From NCBI RefSeq assembly GCF_003014755.1, contig NZ_PYAW01000005.1, forward strand, positions 186,001 through 250,000: a stretch of 64,000 bases of DNA, written 5' to 3'. The first letter of the stretch is position 1, and each line of letters starts with the position of its first letter. This stretch comes from Chitinophaga niastensis. Its GTDB lineage: Bacteria; Bacteroidota; Bacteroidia; Chitinophagales; Chitinophagaceae. Shown here one piece after another: positions 9,658 through 18,438 of this stretch. The notes beneath the pieces were generated by a model. The model was given only the letters and a program-made list of their open reading frames with translations, was not told the origin of the DNA and did not search any database. The translations under genes and the position numbers were made by a program.

Positions 9658-10041
9658 CAAACGCTATATCCCAAAGTAGAAGATGATGCTACTATCATCG
9701 TGGATTACGATGGTGCGCAATGTATTATACAAGCCTCCTGGAACTGGACCTTCAGTCGCAAAGACATGGAAGTATACGGCGATAAAGGCTACCTTTTGGC
9801 GGCCGATAAAAATACCCTGATACTGCGCAACGCTGAACGGGCGCCGGCTACAGTGCGTCATATAACGGCAACGGATATACCCGTTTATGAAGATCCTTTT
9901 ACCTACCTGGCAGATGTGGTACAGCACAAAATTAAAGTACCGGCAGACGGCCTGTATGCGCCGGAGAATAATGTAATTGTAGTACGTATCCTGGAAGCAG
10001 CAAAGGAATCTGTAAGAACAGGCAAAACAGTAAAATTTTAG
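9658..10041 (+). pseudogene. 5'-truncated Gfo/Idh/MocA-type oxidoreductase remnant
   Basis: The reading frame directly after the cytochrome stop codon stays open to 10041 and encodes what looks like the C-terminal domain of a Gfo/Idh/MocA oxidoreductase. Recognisable parts are TIIVDYDGAQCIIQASWNW, KDMEVYGDKGYL and a final LEAAKESVRTGKTVKF, typical of this family's C-terminus. The NAD-binding Rossmann half is missing and there is no start codon at the left end; the first internal ATG is near 9700 (113 aa). The fragment begins at the cytochrome stop, so a deletion or recombination joined them. I read it as a dead remnant, though a short protein from 9700 cannot be excluded. Confidence 0.7.
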
Positions 10042-10145
10042 CGTGATGGGAACCTGGTTATACATATGTGAAAAATGTTCGTATGAAAATTATTTTCAGG
10101 TATCAGATCAGCTGAAACCGGAAGTTTAATAATCTCATTGGACGT

Positions 10146-10284
10146 TGTCTGAACCAGGATTTAACAGATTGAATGGATTACCCTGATGGATGCCGAAGAT
10201 CTGAGTGAACGCATTTGTGTTTTTTTTTAAAGCATAACACCCATCAGGGTAATCCATTCAATCTGTTAAATCCTGGTTCAGACA
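10146..10284. repeat. perfect 44-bp inverted repeat, TGATTACCCTGAT family (copy 1)
   Basis: Two 44-bp arms, 10146-10189 and 10241-10284, are exact reverse complements with a 51-base spacer. The element starts TGTCTGAACCAGGATT and ends AATCCTGGTTCAGACA. The spacer contains CGAAGATC at 10194-10201. A longer relative lies at 42006-42182. It separates the oxidoreductase remnant from the eCIS cluster. No ORF lies inside. It could be a small non-autonomous mobile element or a strong bidirectional transcription stop. Confidence 0.9.
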
Positions 10285-10864
10285 AAATCCGCTAAGATCT
10301 ACGCTTATCAGGATCATCCTACTAATCATAAAAATCACAGTTCAGACAATCCACCGCGATTTCTCCCATCCGTATTTATACGTAATTCATAAATCAGGAG
10401 AAAGAAAATCAGGATTTATTTTTTTATGTGATTTCTTTTTCACTAACTTTAGGGTAGTTATCGATAAGTGTTTACCTCAAACTGAATAGTTTACTCCAAA
10501 GAAAAATTGTTTTACCTCAAAGTCTGGTGTTTCTCAATAGCATAATTTTTCAAGTAATTTCCTGGATTGGCCCTACATTTTTTTAGCGTAGATAACAAGC
10601 TATTACCGTATTGGTATTTAGGCTGCATTCCTTATCTATGGCTATGTAAGCCCTGACTGTTCAGCGGGATAGTTTTGTGTGGTTATATGCATCAGTCATT
10701 TATTATGGTTATGAGGTAGATGATTATCGATCTATGCTGGAAATGTTATTCCCCAAAGCTTCTATTCATTTTCCAGAGGTAGCGTAAAAAAGAAATCATA
10801 TTTCTTTTCAGGATTGTATTGTCTTTTAATATCCGATTTAGTAACCACTTAATACACTTGGTAA
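10285..10864. other. AT-rich leader region of the eCIS cluster
   Basis: No gene is supported in this 580-bp stretch. It holds a three-fold near-repeat of TTTACCTCAAA starting at 10471, 10490 and 10511, a short dyad AAGAAAT-CAT-ATTTCTT at 10790-10806, and a possible Bacteroidota -7 element TAGTTTTG at 10670-10677, with no good -33 TTG at the usual spacing. The eCIS promoter is probably here, but the exact site is unclear. Confidence 0.4.
10471..10521. promoter_or_regulatory. three-fold direct repeat upstream of eCIS
   Basis: TTTACCTCAAA at 10471, TTTACTCCAAA at 10490 and TTTACCTCAAA at 10511 recur with start-to-start spacing of 19 and 21 bases, about two helical turns. Such spacing is typical of iterated binding sites on one DNA face. 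They lie about 350-390 bases before the first eCIS gene. No regulator gene is adjacent, so the binding protein is unknown. Confidence 0.4.
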
Positions 10865-11485
10865 ATGATCCGCACTGCACTGGAATTTATCAAAAAAGAA
10901 CTGGAAGCCTATATGGTGGAAAGGGAGCAGGACCTTGCACATTACGGTCCCGGAAATATAGTGGACCTCAAACCACTCATGACAGCCGGCGGTACGCTTA
11001 ACATCGACGAGGCTACGCACATTTCCATAATGCTGGTAGGCGTGGAAGAAGAACGCCGGGAAGGCAAACGTCCTTACTTTGTGCCGGTTCCGACGGATAA
11101 TAAAAAGTTTTATCAGTTGAATGCTCCTGTAGAACTGGAGCTGTCAGTACTTTTTGCCGCCCATAATAAATTCTATGAAACCGCACTACGCGATCTCTCT
11201 GATGTAGTGTCTTTTTTCCAGTCGAACTCCGTATTTGATGAACAAAAATATCCATCGCTGAATGCCAGTGTAACTATGCCGGCAAATCGGCCATGGCAAC
11301 TGATTGAGCGGCTCAGTTTTCGTCTGATGAATATGTCGTTTGAACAGCAGAATAATTTGTGGGGCATGCTGGGTGCTAAATATCTTCCATATGTAGTATA
11401 TAAAATCTCTATGCTCACTGTATTCGAAACGAGAGGAAAAGATAAAACAGCAGGCATTGATGAAATTCACTTTAAAGAAAATTAA
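10865..11485 (+). CDS. eCIS DUF4255 / Pvc16-like cap protein
   Basis: A 206-aa protein matching the DUF4255 (Pvc16 N-terminal) family, which in contractile injection systems forms the cap or terminator complex at the end of tube and sheath. Recognisable features are the N-terminal MIRTALEFIKKELEAYM helix, the THISIMLVGVEEER strand, a central LSVLFAAHNKFYETALRDLS segment and the late LPYVVYKISMLTV strand. It is the first gene of the cluster, a common position in Bacteroidota eCIS loci. Its stop overlaps the next start (TAATG). Family call is fairly secure; role in particle length or capping comes from family knowledge. Confidence 0.85.
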   Translation: MIRTALEFIKKELEAYMVEREQDLAHYGPGNIVDLKPLMTAGGTLNIDEATHISIMLVGVEEERREGKRPYFVPVPTDNKKFYQLNAPVELELSVLFAAHNKFYETALRDLSDVVSFFQSNSVFDEQKYPSLNASVTMPANRPWQLIERLSFRLMNMSFEQQNNLWGMLGAKYLPYVVYKISMLTVFETRGKDKTAGIDEIHFKEN

Positions 11486-12681
11486 TGTCCGTTATGAGTG
11501 ACTATCAAATAAAATATTCGGTGCTGTTGTCTGTAGCTATTGAGCAGCTATTCTATCAGAATAAAATATGCCCTGCATATAAAGTGGAGCCCGTGCTGGA
11601 TATCATGTGTGTACCTACAGAGGAATGCAAAAGTATTATGAATAACCTGGACATGCTCTTCCGCACGTCCGGTAACAGCGGCGGATTTACTGTATTGGGA
11701 AGGGTTTCGGGGAAAAACGGCGGCGGTAACGACTTGCTGCGCTTCCAACCCGGAAAAACAATGAAGCTCAGTTTCTGGATGATCCTCCGTAATCCGGACC
11801 TGCTTGGCTTTAATGACCTGCCACTACAGCCACCGGATAATCAGTTTTATTATTTCAGTAACCAGGTAGCTGACCTGGCTGCACCACGCAATAGTTTGCA
11901 TCTCACCAAAGACGCTACCGGTGTAAAAGGAATCAATGAGCTGATAACATTATCACGCAGCACTTATCGTTTTCATTTTGGTGCAGCAGTAACTGCAGGT
12001 ACAGCGAAAGTAAAACATAAATTAACCGGTGCAGAAGTACTGCCCTGGTCAATTGTAAACATAGCCGGCCAGGCGGATCTTGCTTTTAATCTTTCTACTT
12101 TACTACCCGGTATTTGCGAATTGTATATTAATAATGTCCTGGAAGATACTTTTTACTATGCAGACAGCATGCCTACCCAACCAGTGTTCGGCATTATTGA
12201 ATGCGCACTGTCGCCTTTACTGCCAGCTAACTACAGGGTAATAGAGCCGGACCGGTCACTCAAACCACCGGCGCCGCAATACCTGATACGTTTTAAGAAC
12301 CGTCAGACACTATGGCGCTATACTGTTGAATTGTTGCCCAATAGCCCGCTCTACCTGGAAATGGCAGCCCTCAGCCCGGCAAATAAAATAATCTTTCTGA
12401 ATAAGCTCAACATCGTCAGCAATGATACCGGTGTTACGTTCAAGAAAGGAGTTGTGAGTGATACAGCGATACAATTTGTATCCATGAGTGCACTCCCTTT
12501 GAAAGAAAAATATGTTTCCGGTTCCAGTGCCACGCATGATCCATTAACACTGTCATTAAAAAAACTCATCGGTGATCCGCAGGAAGATGCAGTGAAAACA
12601 GATCTTCCTTGTCCGCCGGTTGGCACTATCAATAATCTAAGTATTCCATTTATCTACTCAGATATATTTTTAACACTTTAA
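11485..12681 (+). CDS. eCIS-associated protein of unknown function (398 aa)
   Basis: I do not recognise this family. The start overlaps the DUF4255 stop by one base (TAATG), so the two are translationally linked; Met4 at 11494 is an alternative. No signal peptide or membrane segment is seen. The middle and C-terminal parts are rich in beta-strand patterns (for example RSTYRFHFGAAVTAG and LPGICELYINNVLEDTFYY), with Pro-rich turns, suggesting a beta-sandwich structural protein. Its place between the cap-like protein and the sheath suggests a particle component, such as a cap partner or surface protein. An effector is less likely because there is no DUF4157 or leader. Confidence 0.6.
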   Translation: MSVMSDYQIKYSVLLSVAIEQLFYQNKICPAYKVEPVLDIMCVPTEECKSIMNNLDMLFRTSGNSGGFTVLGRVSGKNGGGNDLLRFQPGKTMKLSFWMILRNPDLLGFNDLPLQPPDNQFYYFSNQVADLAAPRNSLHLTKDATGVKGINELITLSRSTYRFHFGAAVTAGTAKVKHKLTGAEVLPWSIVNIAGQADLAFNLSTLLPGICELYINNVLEDTFYYADSMPTQPVFGIIECALSPLLPANYRVIEPDRSLKPPAPQYLIRFKNRQTLWRYTVELLPNSPLYLEMAALSPANKIIFLNKLNIVSNDTGVTFKKGVVSDTAIQFVSMSALPLKEKYVSGSSATHDPLTLSLKKLIGDPQEDAVKTDLPCPPVGTINNLSIPFIYSDIFLTL

Positions 12682-12692
12682 CTTTTTAAAAA

Positions 12693-14138
12693 ATGGCAAC
12701 TTACCGCTCCCCAGGTGTTTACGTAGAAGAAATCTCGCTTTTGCCACCGTCCATTGCAGAAGTGGAATCGGCTGTCCCGGCCTTTGTAGGATACACAGAG
12801 AAAGCAACATCCATTCTCCCTGATGACCTGCACAATGTGGCTACGCCCATTACCAGTTGGGGCGATTATCTGCAGCTGTATGGTGGACCTGCACCTGAAG
12901 ATCCGGCGCATATCACCATTGCGGTGGATGAACATAAAACAGGTACTACCACTACCGGTTTTAAAGTAACTATCACACCGGATTATAACAACATGAGCAA
13001 ATATTTTCTCTATTATGCGATTAAAAATTTCTACGCCAATGGTGGTGGCAGATGTTATATCGTTTCTGTAGGAAAATACGATGCACCAATTGCAGTTGCT
13101 GATATTCAGAAAGGATTAGACCTGATAGCACTGGAAGATGCACCTACCATCCTGTCGGTACCGGAAGCAATCCGCTTAAATGCAGGTGACTATCTGACTG
13201 TTAATCAGCAGATGATTAACCAGGCAGCTACACTGAAAGATCGTTTTGCTATACTGGATACCTTTCAGACTACAGTACCTAAAACCACTACTTCTATTGC
13301 TGCTGATGTAAAAACAGCATTAGACACTGTACCGGTGGATAATAGTATTCGCCGCTATGGTGCTGTATATTATCCGTTTGTGGAAACGACTTACAAGCTT
13401 GGATTTGATTTCGGCGCCCTCACCTTAACCACGCATCATATCAATGGTGTTCCTGCTGTAGGTCCTGATAACAAAGCCGGACAAACAATGACTGCCTTAA
13501 ATAGCAGTGCGTCTGCCATGTACAATGCTATCAGCGCAGAATACGGCAAATACCATGTGTCCCTGCCGCCATCTGCCTCCATGGCCGGTGTGTATGCCCG
13601 TGTGGATGCCGATAGAGGTGTTTGGAAAGCTCCTGCCAATGTAGGTTTGATGGATGTGGTAAAACCACTTGTATCTGTATCCAGGATGGACCAGGACCTG
13701 CTGAATATTAATACAGATACCGGTAAATCTGTAGATGCTATCCTCAGCATTCCCGGCGCCGGTACTGTTGTTATGGGTGCCCGTACACTGGATGGCAACG
13801 ATAATGAATGGAAATACATTAACGTAAGACGCTTTTTCAGTGTAGTGGAAGAATCTGTGAAGAAGTCCACCAGCTGGGCAATTTTTGAACCTAACACAGC
13901 TGCTACCTGGATCAAAGTACAATCCATGATAGAAAACTACCTGTTCCTGAAATGGAGAGATGGTGCATTGGCCGGCGCAAAACCGGAACAGGCATTCTTT
14001 GTCAATATAGGACTGGGCAAAACCATGAACTCAACGGATATACTGGAAGGCCGGATGATTGTACAAATAGGTATGGCAGTAGCAAGACCTGCAGAATTCA
14101 TTATCCTCCAGTTCGAACAAATGTTGCAGACTTCCTGA
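12693..14138 (+). CDS. eCIS contractile sheath protein
   Basis: A 481-aa phage-tail-sheath family protein that forms the contracting outer sleeve of the particle. The N-terminus has the classic YRSPGVYVEEISLLPPSI motif followed by VPAFVGYTEKA. The C-terminal domain has VRRFFSVVEESVKKSTSW, an EPNTAATWIKVQ segment and the closing MAVARPAEFIILQFEQM strand, all typical of sheath subunits that interlock through extended arms. Only one sheath gene is present, whereas Afp/PVC particles encode several, so a simpler one-sheath architecture is suggested. It lies just before two tube genes, as in most eCIS loci. Confidence 0.95.
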   Translation: MATYRSPGVYVEEISLLPPSIAEVESAVPAFVGYTEKATSILPDDLHNVATPITSWGDYLQLYGGPAPEDPAHITIAVDEHKTGTTTTGFKVTITPDYNNMSKYFLYYAIKNFYANGGGRCYIVSVGKYDAPIAVADIQKGLDLIALEDAPTILSVPEAIRLNAGDYLTVNQQMINQAATLKDRFAILDTFQTTVPKTTTSIAADVKTALDTVPVDNSIRRYGAVYYPFVETTYKLGFDFGALTLTTHHINGVPAVGPDNKAGQTMTALNSSASAMYNAISAEYGKYHVSLPPSASMAGVYARVDADRGVWKAPANVGLMDVVKPLVSVSRMDQDLLNINTDTGKSVDAILSIPGAGTVVMGARTLDGNDNEWKYINVRRFFSVVEESVKKSTSWAIFEPNTAATWIKVQSMIENYLFLKWRDGALAGAKPEQAFFVNIGLGKTMNSTDILEGRMIVQIGMAVARPAEFIILQFEQMLQTS

Positions 14139-14195
14139 TGAGGAACAGCATGCATACAAGGTTCATTATTTCTTTAAAATTAAATATTACATACA

Positions 14196-14633
14196 ATGGC
14201 AAATTATGCTTTACCGGTTTTCCATTTTACCGTTTCATGGGGTGGAGACAATATAGGATTCTCGGAAGTTAGTGGTCTTTCGCAGGAATTACAGGCAATT
14301 GAATACCGTGATGGCCTGATGTCCGGTACTACCTTACCATTGAAAAGACCAGGACTGAAAAAAGCCGGCAACATTACCCTGAAAAGAGGATTGGTGGCTA
14401 CTAATAATGATCTCTACAAATGGCTCAATAATAACGGCCAGCCTAATGTGGAACGCCGCAACCTGGTGATTACACTGCTGAATGATGAAAGCGCGCCTGT
14501 ATTTATATGGACCATCACACAGGCATGGCCCGTGAAATGCGATGGCCCTGGCCTGAAGGCTTCCGGCAACGATATCGCCATTGAATCTGTTGACCTGGTA
14601 CATGAAGGAATAACTGTTAAAATAGCTGGCTGA
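14196..14633 (+). CDS. eCIS inner tube protein 1 (gp19-like)
   Basis: A 145-aa tail-tube protein of the T4 gp19-like family, which stacks as rings to form the channel inside the sheath. Key signs are the N-terminal YALPVFHFTVSW strand, GFSEVSGLSQELQAIEYRDG, LKKAGNITLKRGL and the C-terminal SGNDIAIESVDLVHEGITV. Length is standard. The stop overlaps the next ATG (TGATG at 14631-14635), so translation is coupled to the second tube gene. Likely the major tube subunit because of its short, canonical form. Confidence 0.92.
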   Translation: MANYALPVFHFTVSWGGDNIGFSEVSGLSQELQAIEYRDGLMSGTTLPLKRPGLKKAGNITLKRGLVATNNDLYKWLNNNGQPNVERRNLVITLLNDESAPVFIWTITQAWPVKCDGPGLKASGNDIAIESVDLVHEGITVKIAG

Positions 14634-15100
14634 TGCCTACCTATTATCCGCCCACCTGCTTTCATTTTAAAGTAGAGTTTGTGGGCGTAAGCGGTACAGA
14701 TACCGATACGGAACAACGTTTCCAGGAAGTGAGCGGTTTATCATTTGAAGTGGAAACCGAAGAGCTGCGCGAAGGCGGTGAAAACCGCTTTGTGTACAAA
14801 CTTCCTAAAAGAGCGAAGTATCCCAACCTGGTACTGAAAAGAGGGCTGCTGAAAGGTACTGCCTTGCTCGACTGGTTTAAATCTGCTATGAGCACATATT
14901 TCACCGTAGTGATCTACGATTTTAAACCAGCTGACCTGGTGATTACACTCCTGGATGAAGCAGATCAGGCGGTAGCTATCTGGAACGTCGTACAGGCGTA
15001 CCCGTTAAAGTGGGCTACTTCTGATCTGAAAGCATCAGAAAATGGTATCGTAATAGAAACCCTGGAATTGGCTTACCAGTATTTTGAACGCAAAATGTAA
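14633..15100 (+). CDS. eCIS inner tube protein 2 (gp19-like)
   Basis: A 155-aa paralogue of the preceding tube protein. It keeps PPTCFHFKVEFVG, the FQEVSGLSFEVETEELREGG segment, PNLVLKRGLLKG and the C-terminal ENGIVIETLELAYQYFER. Family eCIS encode more than one tube protein, with the extra one often making the first ring on the baseplate or hub (Afp5-like). The slightly longer N-terminal loop and charged insert fit an initiator ring, but assignment of major versus initiator is inference. Overlaps the first tube gene by one base. Confidence 0.9.
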   Translation: MPTYYPPTCFHFKVEFVGVSGTDTDTEQRFQEVSGLSFEVETEELREGGENRFVYKLPKRAKYPNLVLKRGLLKGTALLDWFKSAMSTYFTVVIYDFKPADLVITLLDEADQAVAIWNVVQAYPLKWATSDLKASENGIVIETLELAYQYFERKM

Positions 15101-15106
15101 TAGCAT

Positions 15107-15268
15107 ATGCCGGTACAAATCAATGAAGTTATTATCAGAACGGTGATAGAAAGCCCCTCCGGTAGCACCGGCGGTGGTACACACGAGGATGTTCCTCCTG
15201 CTATCAACAGGGAAACAGAAACAGTAGAAAAGGTATTGGAAATTATCAGAGAAAAAAATGAAAGATAA
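15107..15268 (+). CDS. small eCIS protein, DUF5908 family (53 aa)
   Basis: A short gene between tube 2 and the LysM gene. It starts at ATG 15107 (6 bases after the tube stop), reads MPVQINEVIIRTVIES at its start, has a Ser/Gly/Thr-rich linker and a charged C-terminal helix (EKVLEIIREKNER), and stops with TAA at 15266-15268 overlapping the next ATG. Tiny proteins with an MPVxIxExIIRxxV start at this place are the DUF5908 family of Bacteroidota eCIS loci. The role is unknown; it may be an assembly factor or small baseplate part. Coupled start and stop and conserved position argue that it is real. Confidence 0.8.
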   Translation: MPVQINEVIIRTVIESPSGSTGGGTHEDVPPAINRETETVEKVLEIIREKNER

Positions 15269-15951
15269 TGGATACGCAAAGTGCGGCAAAACTGCCTTTT
15301 AATCTAAAGATCCTCCCCATCAATGATACCGGGTTTCCTATTGGTATTCCGTTCCTCGCGATGTTTAATCCGGAGCAATTAGCTATCAGGGAAGACATAG
15401 ACTGGACGGCCAATGCAGCACCAGGAAAGGCAGGCGCCGATCTGAAATATAAAAAGACGAAGCCCAGAACTTTTACACTGGATTTTACACTCGATGGAAC
15501 CGGCGTAAATACTAACGGGGTAAAGATACCCGTAACTGCCCAGGTGGTATTATTCCGGGCTGCTACAACCGGTGTGAGAGGTGCGTTGCATAAACCTGCT
15601 TTTCTGCTGGTTCAGTACGGATTATTTATCTGCACCTGCGTACTTAATTCGTCTACGGTTACCTATACGATGTTTGACTTTACCGGCCTGCCTATCCGCG
15701 CAAAGGTAAATGCTACGTTTACAGAACGTACCATCCCCACACTCAGTGATATCCTGGGGATGCTGTCATCACCGGATCTTACCCACCGCAAGACGGTAAA
15801 TGAAGGTGATCTGTTACCACTGTTGACTTACCAGGTATATAACAATCAGGATTATTATCTGCAGGTGGCCCGTGCAAATAAGCTGAAGAATTTCAGAAGG
15901 CTGCAAGCCGGCAGCACGCTGGTATTTCCGCCCATCGCAGATAAAAAATAA
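15268..15951 (+). CDS. eCIS LysM-domain baseplate protein (Afp7-like)
   Basis: A 227-aa protein with an N-terminal body (about residues 1-165) and a C-terminal LysM-like domain (about 174-222, motifs NEGDLLPLLTYQVYNNQDYY, VARANKLKNFRRLQAGSTLV and FPP). In Afp/PVC-type particles the LysM protein links the tube initiator and the spike complex. Position between tube genes and the VgrG-like spike fits. No signal peptide, consistent with a cytoplasmically assembled particle. Family call is confident; exact structural place is inferred. Confidence 0.88.
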   Translation: MDTQSAAKLPFNLKILPINDTGFPIGIPFLAMFNPEQLAIREDIDWTANAAPGKAGADLKYKKTKPRTFTLDFTLDGTGVNTNGVKIPVTAQVVLFRAATTGVRGALHKPAFLLVQYGLFICTCVLNSSTVTYTMFDFTGLPIRAKVNATFTERTIPTLSDILGMLSSPDLTHRKTVNEGDLLPLLTYQVYNNQDYYLQVARANKLKNFRRLQAGSTLVFPPIADKK

Positions 15952-15981
15952 GCAATATTTATTTGTAAATACCCCAATAGC

Positions 15982-17619
15982 ATGTTAGATAGCTTACCTC
16001 CCGGCACACGGCCCGCAACAAATGTAGTCAGCAGAAAAGTATTTATTAACGGCACTGAGCTGAGCAATGAAATATTGCTCACCCAGATCATTGTAAATAA
16101 ATCTTTTAACAAAGTGGCGTATGCAAAGGTAGTGTTGATAGATGGCTCGGCATCAGACCGCGATTTTCCACTCAGCAACGACAATAATTTCAAACCCGGC
16201 AGCGAAATAAAAATACAACTGGGTTATCAGGGTAATGTGGACACGGTATTTGAAGGGATCATTGTAAAACATGGTATCAGAGTAGCGCAGCATAGCAACT
16301 CGGTGCTGATGCTGGAGGCAAAGGACAAAGCCATCAAACTCACCGGTGGCCGCAAGTGTGCTTACTTCATTAATAAAAAAGATAGTGAGGTGATCGAACA
16401 ACTGGCCTCAGACCTGCAACCGGATGTGGCATCTACCACTGTAACGCATAAACAGCTGGTGCAGTTTGATACAAGCGACTGGGACTTTATGCTCACCCGT
16501 GCTGAAGCCAACGGCATGCTGGTGCTGACAGACGATAATAAACTGATCGTGAAAAAACCGGATACCAGTGGGTCTGCAGTCGTTACTGCTACTTACGGTG
16601 ATAACATCTGGGAATTTGAAGCAGAAATGGATGCCCGCCGGCAAATACAATCAGTTACCAGCCACTCATGGGATTACACCCAACAACAACTGGAAACATC
16701 TGATCCCGGTGATGCCACCTTTACAGAAACCGGCAATCTCTCTTCCAATGACCTGGGCAGTGTATTAGGCACTACGTTGAAGTTAAGCCATGCCGGTCAT
16801 CTTACCCAACCACAACTGCAAGACTGGTCAGATGCTTATGCACTGCGCAATCACTTATCCAAAGCTACCGGTCGTGTGCGCATAGAAGGCAATGCAGATG
16901 TAAAACCCGGCACTGTTATAACATTGGCAGGAGTAGGAGATCGATTTAACGGTAATGTTTTTGTAACCGGCGTGTTGCATCAGTTTGAAGGTAATTGGTA
17001 CACCGATGTACAATTTGGCTGGCAGGAAGATTGGTTTTATAAAAAAGAAAATGTGATGGACAAACCGGCATCGGGCTTATTACCCGGTATCAATGGTTTG
17101 CAGATAGGAGTAGTGCTGGATGTAGATGATACGGAATCAGGCGGACAATACCGCGTAAAGGTACATGTGCCGCTTATTACGGCCGGCAATGAAGGTATTT
17201 GGGCCCGTGTGGCCACACTGGATGCCGGCTCGAACAGAGGGGTTTATTTTCGCCCGCAAACGAATGATGAGGTAGTATTGGGGTTTTTGAATGATGACCC
17301 CCGTGAAGCAATTATACTCGGCTACCTCCATAGCAAAGACAGTAAGAAATCGCCGCTGCCCGAACAGAACGGCCAGCTGCAATATGGCTTTGTAACCAAA
17401 GAAGGCATCAAACTGATTTTCGATGATACCAATAAACGTATGACGCTATTGGTACCTGGCGCCAGTGGCGATAAATCACTTGTCATCAACAGCGATGCGA
17501 GCGCCATCGAAATAAAAGATGAAAATCAGAACAGTATAAAAATGGATACATCCGGTATCACCATTCAGGCTGGTGCCGGTAATGTGACCATTAAAGGAAT
17601 TCAGGTGATGATCAATTAA
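15982..17619 (+). CDS. eCIS VgrG-like spike protein (Afp8-like)
   Basis: A 545-aa central spike, the trimeric puncturing hub at the end of the tube. The N-terminal gp27/gpD-like part covers about residues 1-350 (NKSFNKVAYAKVVLIDGSAS, KIQLGYQGNVDTVFEGIIVK). A gp5-like OB domain follows at about 370-455 (GLQIGVVLDVDD, PQTNDEVVLGFLNDDPREAI). The C-terminal beta-helix needle (about 470-545) shows repeats such as DKSLVINSDASAIEIKDENQ. No enzymatic extension is present, so it is a plain spike. A PAAR gene follows 11 bases later, as expected for a tip that caps the needle. Confidence 0.94.
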   Translation: MLDSLPPGTRPATNVVSRKVFINGTELSNEILLTQIIVNKSFNKVAYAKVVLIDGSASDRDFPLSNDNNFKPGSEIKIQLGYQGNVDTVFEGIIVKHGIRVAQHSNSVLMLEAKDKAIKLTGGRKCAYFINKKDSEVIEQLASDLQPDVASTTVTHKQLVQFDTSDWDFMLTRAEANGMLVLTDDNKLIVKKPDTSGSAVVTATYGDNIWEFEAEMDARRQIQSVTSHSWDYTQQQLETSDPGDATFTETGNLSSNDLGSVLGTTLKLSHAGHLTQPQLQDWSDAYALRNHLSKATGRVRIEGNADVKPGTVITLAGVGDRFNGNVFVTGVLHQFEGNWYTDVQFGWQEDWFYKKENVMDKPASGLLPGINGLQIGVVLDVDDTESGGQYRVKVHVPLITAGNEGIWARVATLDAGSNRGVYFRPQTNDEVVLGFLNDDPREAIILGYLHSKDSKKSPLPEQNGQLQYGFVTKEGIKLIFDDTNKRMTLLVPGASGDKSLVINSDASAIEIKDENQNSIKMDTSGITIQAGAGNVTIKGIQVMIN

Positions 17620-17629
17620 AAAAATAAGC

Positions 17630-17923
17630 ATGCCCGCAGCAGCACGTATATCAGATAATCACGTATGCCCCATGTTGAATCCCAACGGGAGCCCGCATAC
17701 CGGCGGACCAATTCTGCCTCCTGGTGTGCCTACGGTGCTGATAGGCGGACAACCCGCTGCTACTGTGGGTAGTATGTGTACCTGCGCAGGCCCGCCAGAC
17801 AGTATTGTTATGGGCTCGGCAACGGTCATGATCAGCGGACAGCCCGCCGCCCGCATGGGCGACAGTACCGCACACGGCGGCAGCATTGTGATAGGCTGCC
17901 CCACAGTAATGATAGGTGGATAA
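17630..17923 (+). CDS. PAAR-domain spike tip protein
   Basis: A 97-aa PAAR protein that would form the sharp cone on the VgrG-like needle. It shows the Pro-Gly-rich repeats PGVPTVLIGGQPAATVG and ISGQPAARMGD, with Cys and His residues (HVC, MCTC, AHGG, GCP) placed to bind a metal at the tip. It has no C-terminal extension, so it carries no fused toxin. Spacing to the spike gene and the next baseplate gene is short, consistent with one transcript. Confidence 0.93.
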   Translation: MPAAARISDNHVCPMLNPNGSPHTGGPILPPGVPTVLIGGQPAATVGSMCTCAGPPDSIVMGSATVMISGQPAARMGDSTAHGGSIVIGCPTVMIGG

Positions 17924-17943
17924 TCTTTTAAAAAATTATAAGC

Positions 17944-18360
17944 ATGGAAAGCGTAGACAGATCATTTTTAGGAACCGGGTGGAGTTTCCCACCCACTTTC
18001 AGAAGAGAATGGTATGGTGTGGAAATGCTCACCGAGGAAGCAGATGTACATAGCAGTATTGAAATTATCCTTGCTACCGTCAACGGTGAAAGGGTAATGC
18101 TGCCCAACTTTGGCTGCAATCTGCAACCACATGTATTTGATCAGATGAATGTACCCACCATCGCCATGATCGAAAAAATAGTGCATGATGCATTGGTCTT
18201 TAATGAACCGAGGATAATAGTAGAAAACCTTACTACTACTGCTTTTCAACAGGAAGGAAGACTGGAGATCTCCATAGATTACTCCATCATCACCACTAAT
18301 ACCCGGTATAATTACGTGTTTCCTTTCTACTTCAACGAGGCCACCAATATTGAGCGATGA
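17944..18360 (+). CDS. eCIS gp25-like baseplate protein (Afp9-like)
   Basis: A 138-aa GPW/gp25 family baseplate wedge protein. The family signature is ADVHSSIEIILATVNGERVM followed by LPNFGCNLQPHVFD, then an acidic helix and the IDYSIITTNTRYNYVFPFYF strand at the C-terminus. gp25 nucleates sheath assembly at the baseplate. It starts 20 bases after the PAAR gene. Length and motif order are standard. Confidence 0.93.
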   Translation: MESVDRSFLGTGWSFPPTFRREWYGVEMLTEEADVHSSIEIILATVNGERVMLPNFGCNLQPHVFDQMNVPTIAMIEKIVHDALVFNEPRIIVENLTTTAFQQEGRLEISIDYSIITTNTRYNYVFPFYFNEATNIER

Positions 18361-18438
18361 ACACAACAGGAATCCCGGAAGTAAATCATTCATCTGCCTG
18401 TTGTATCACGGCAGGTAAGCTATAAAATAATTATCCAG

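Noticed and set aside
10146..10284. CRISPR repeat
   Set aside because: It is one inverted pair, not a series of direct repeats with spacers, and no cas genes are near.
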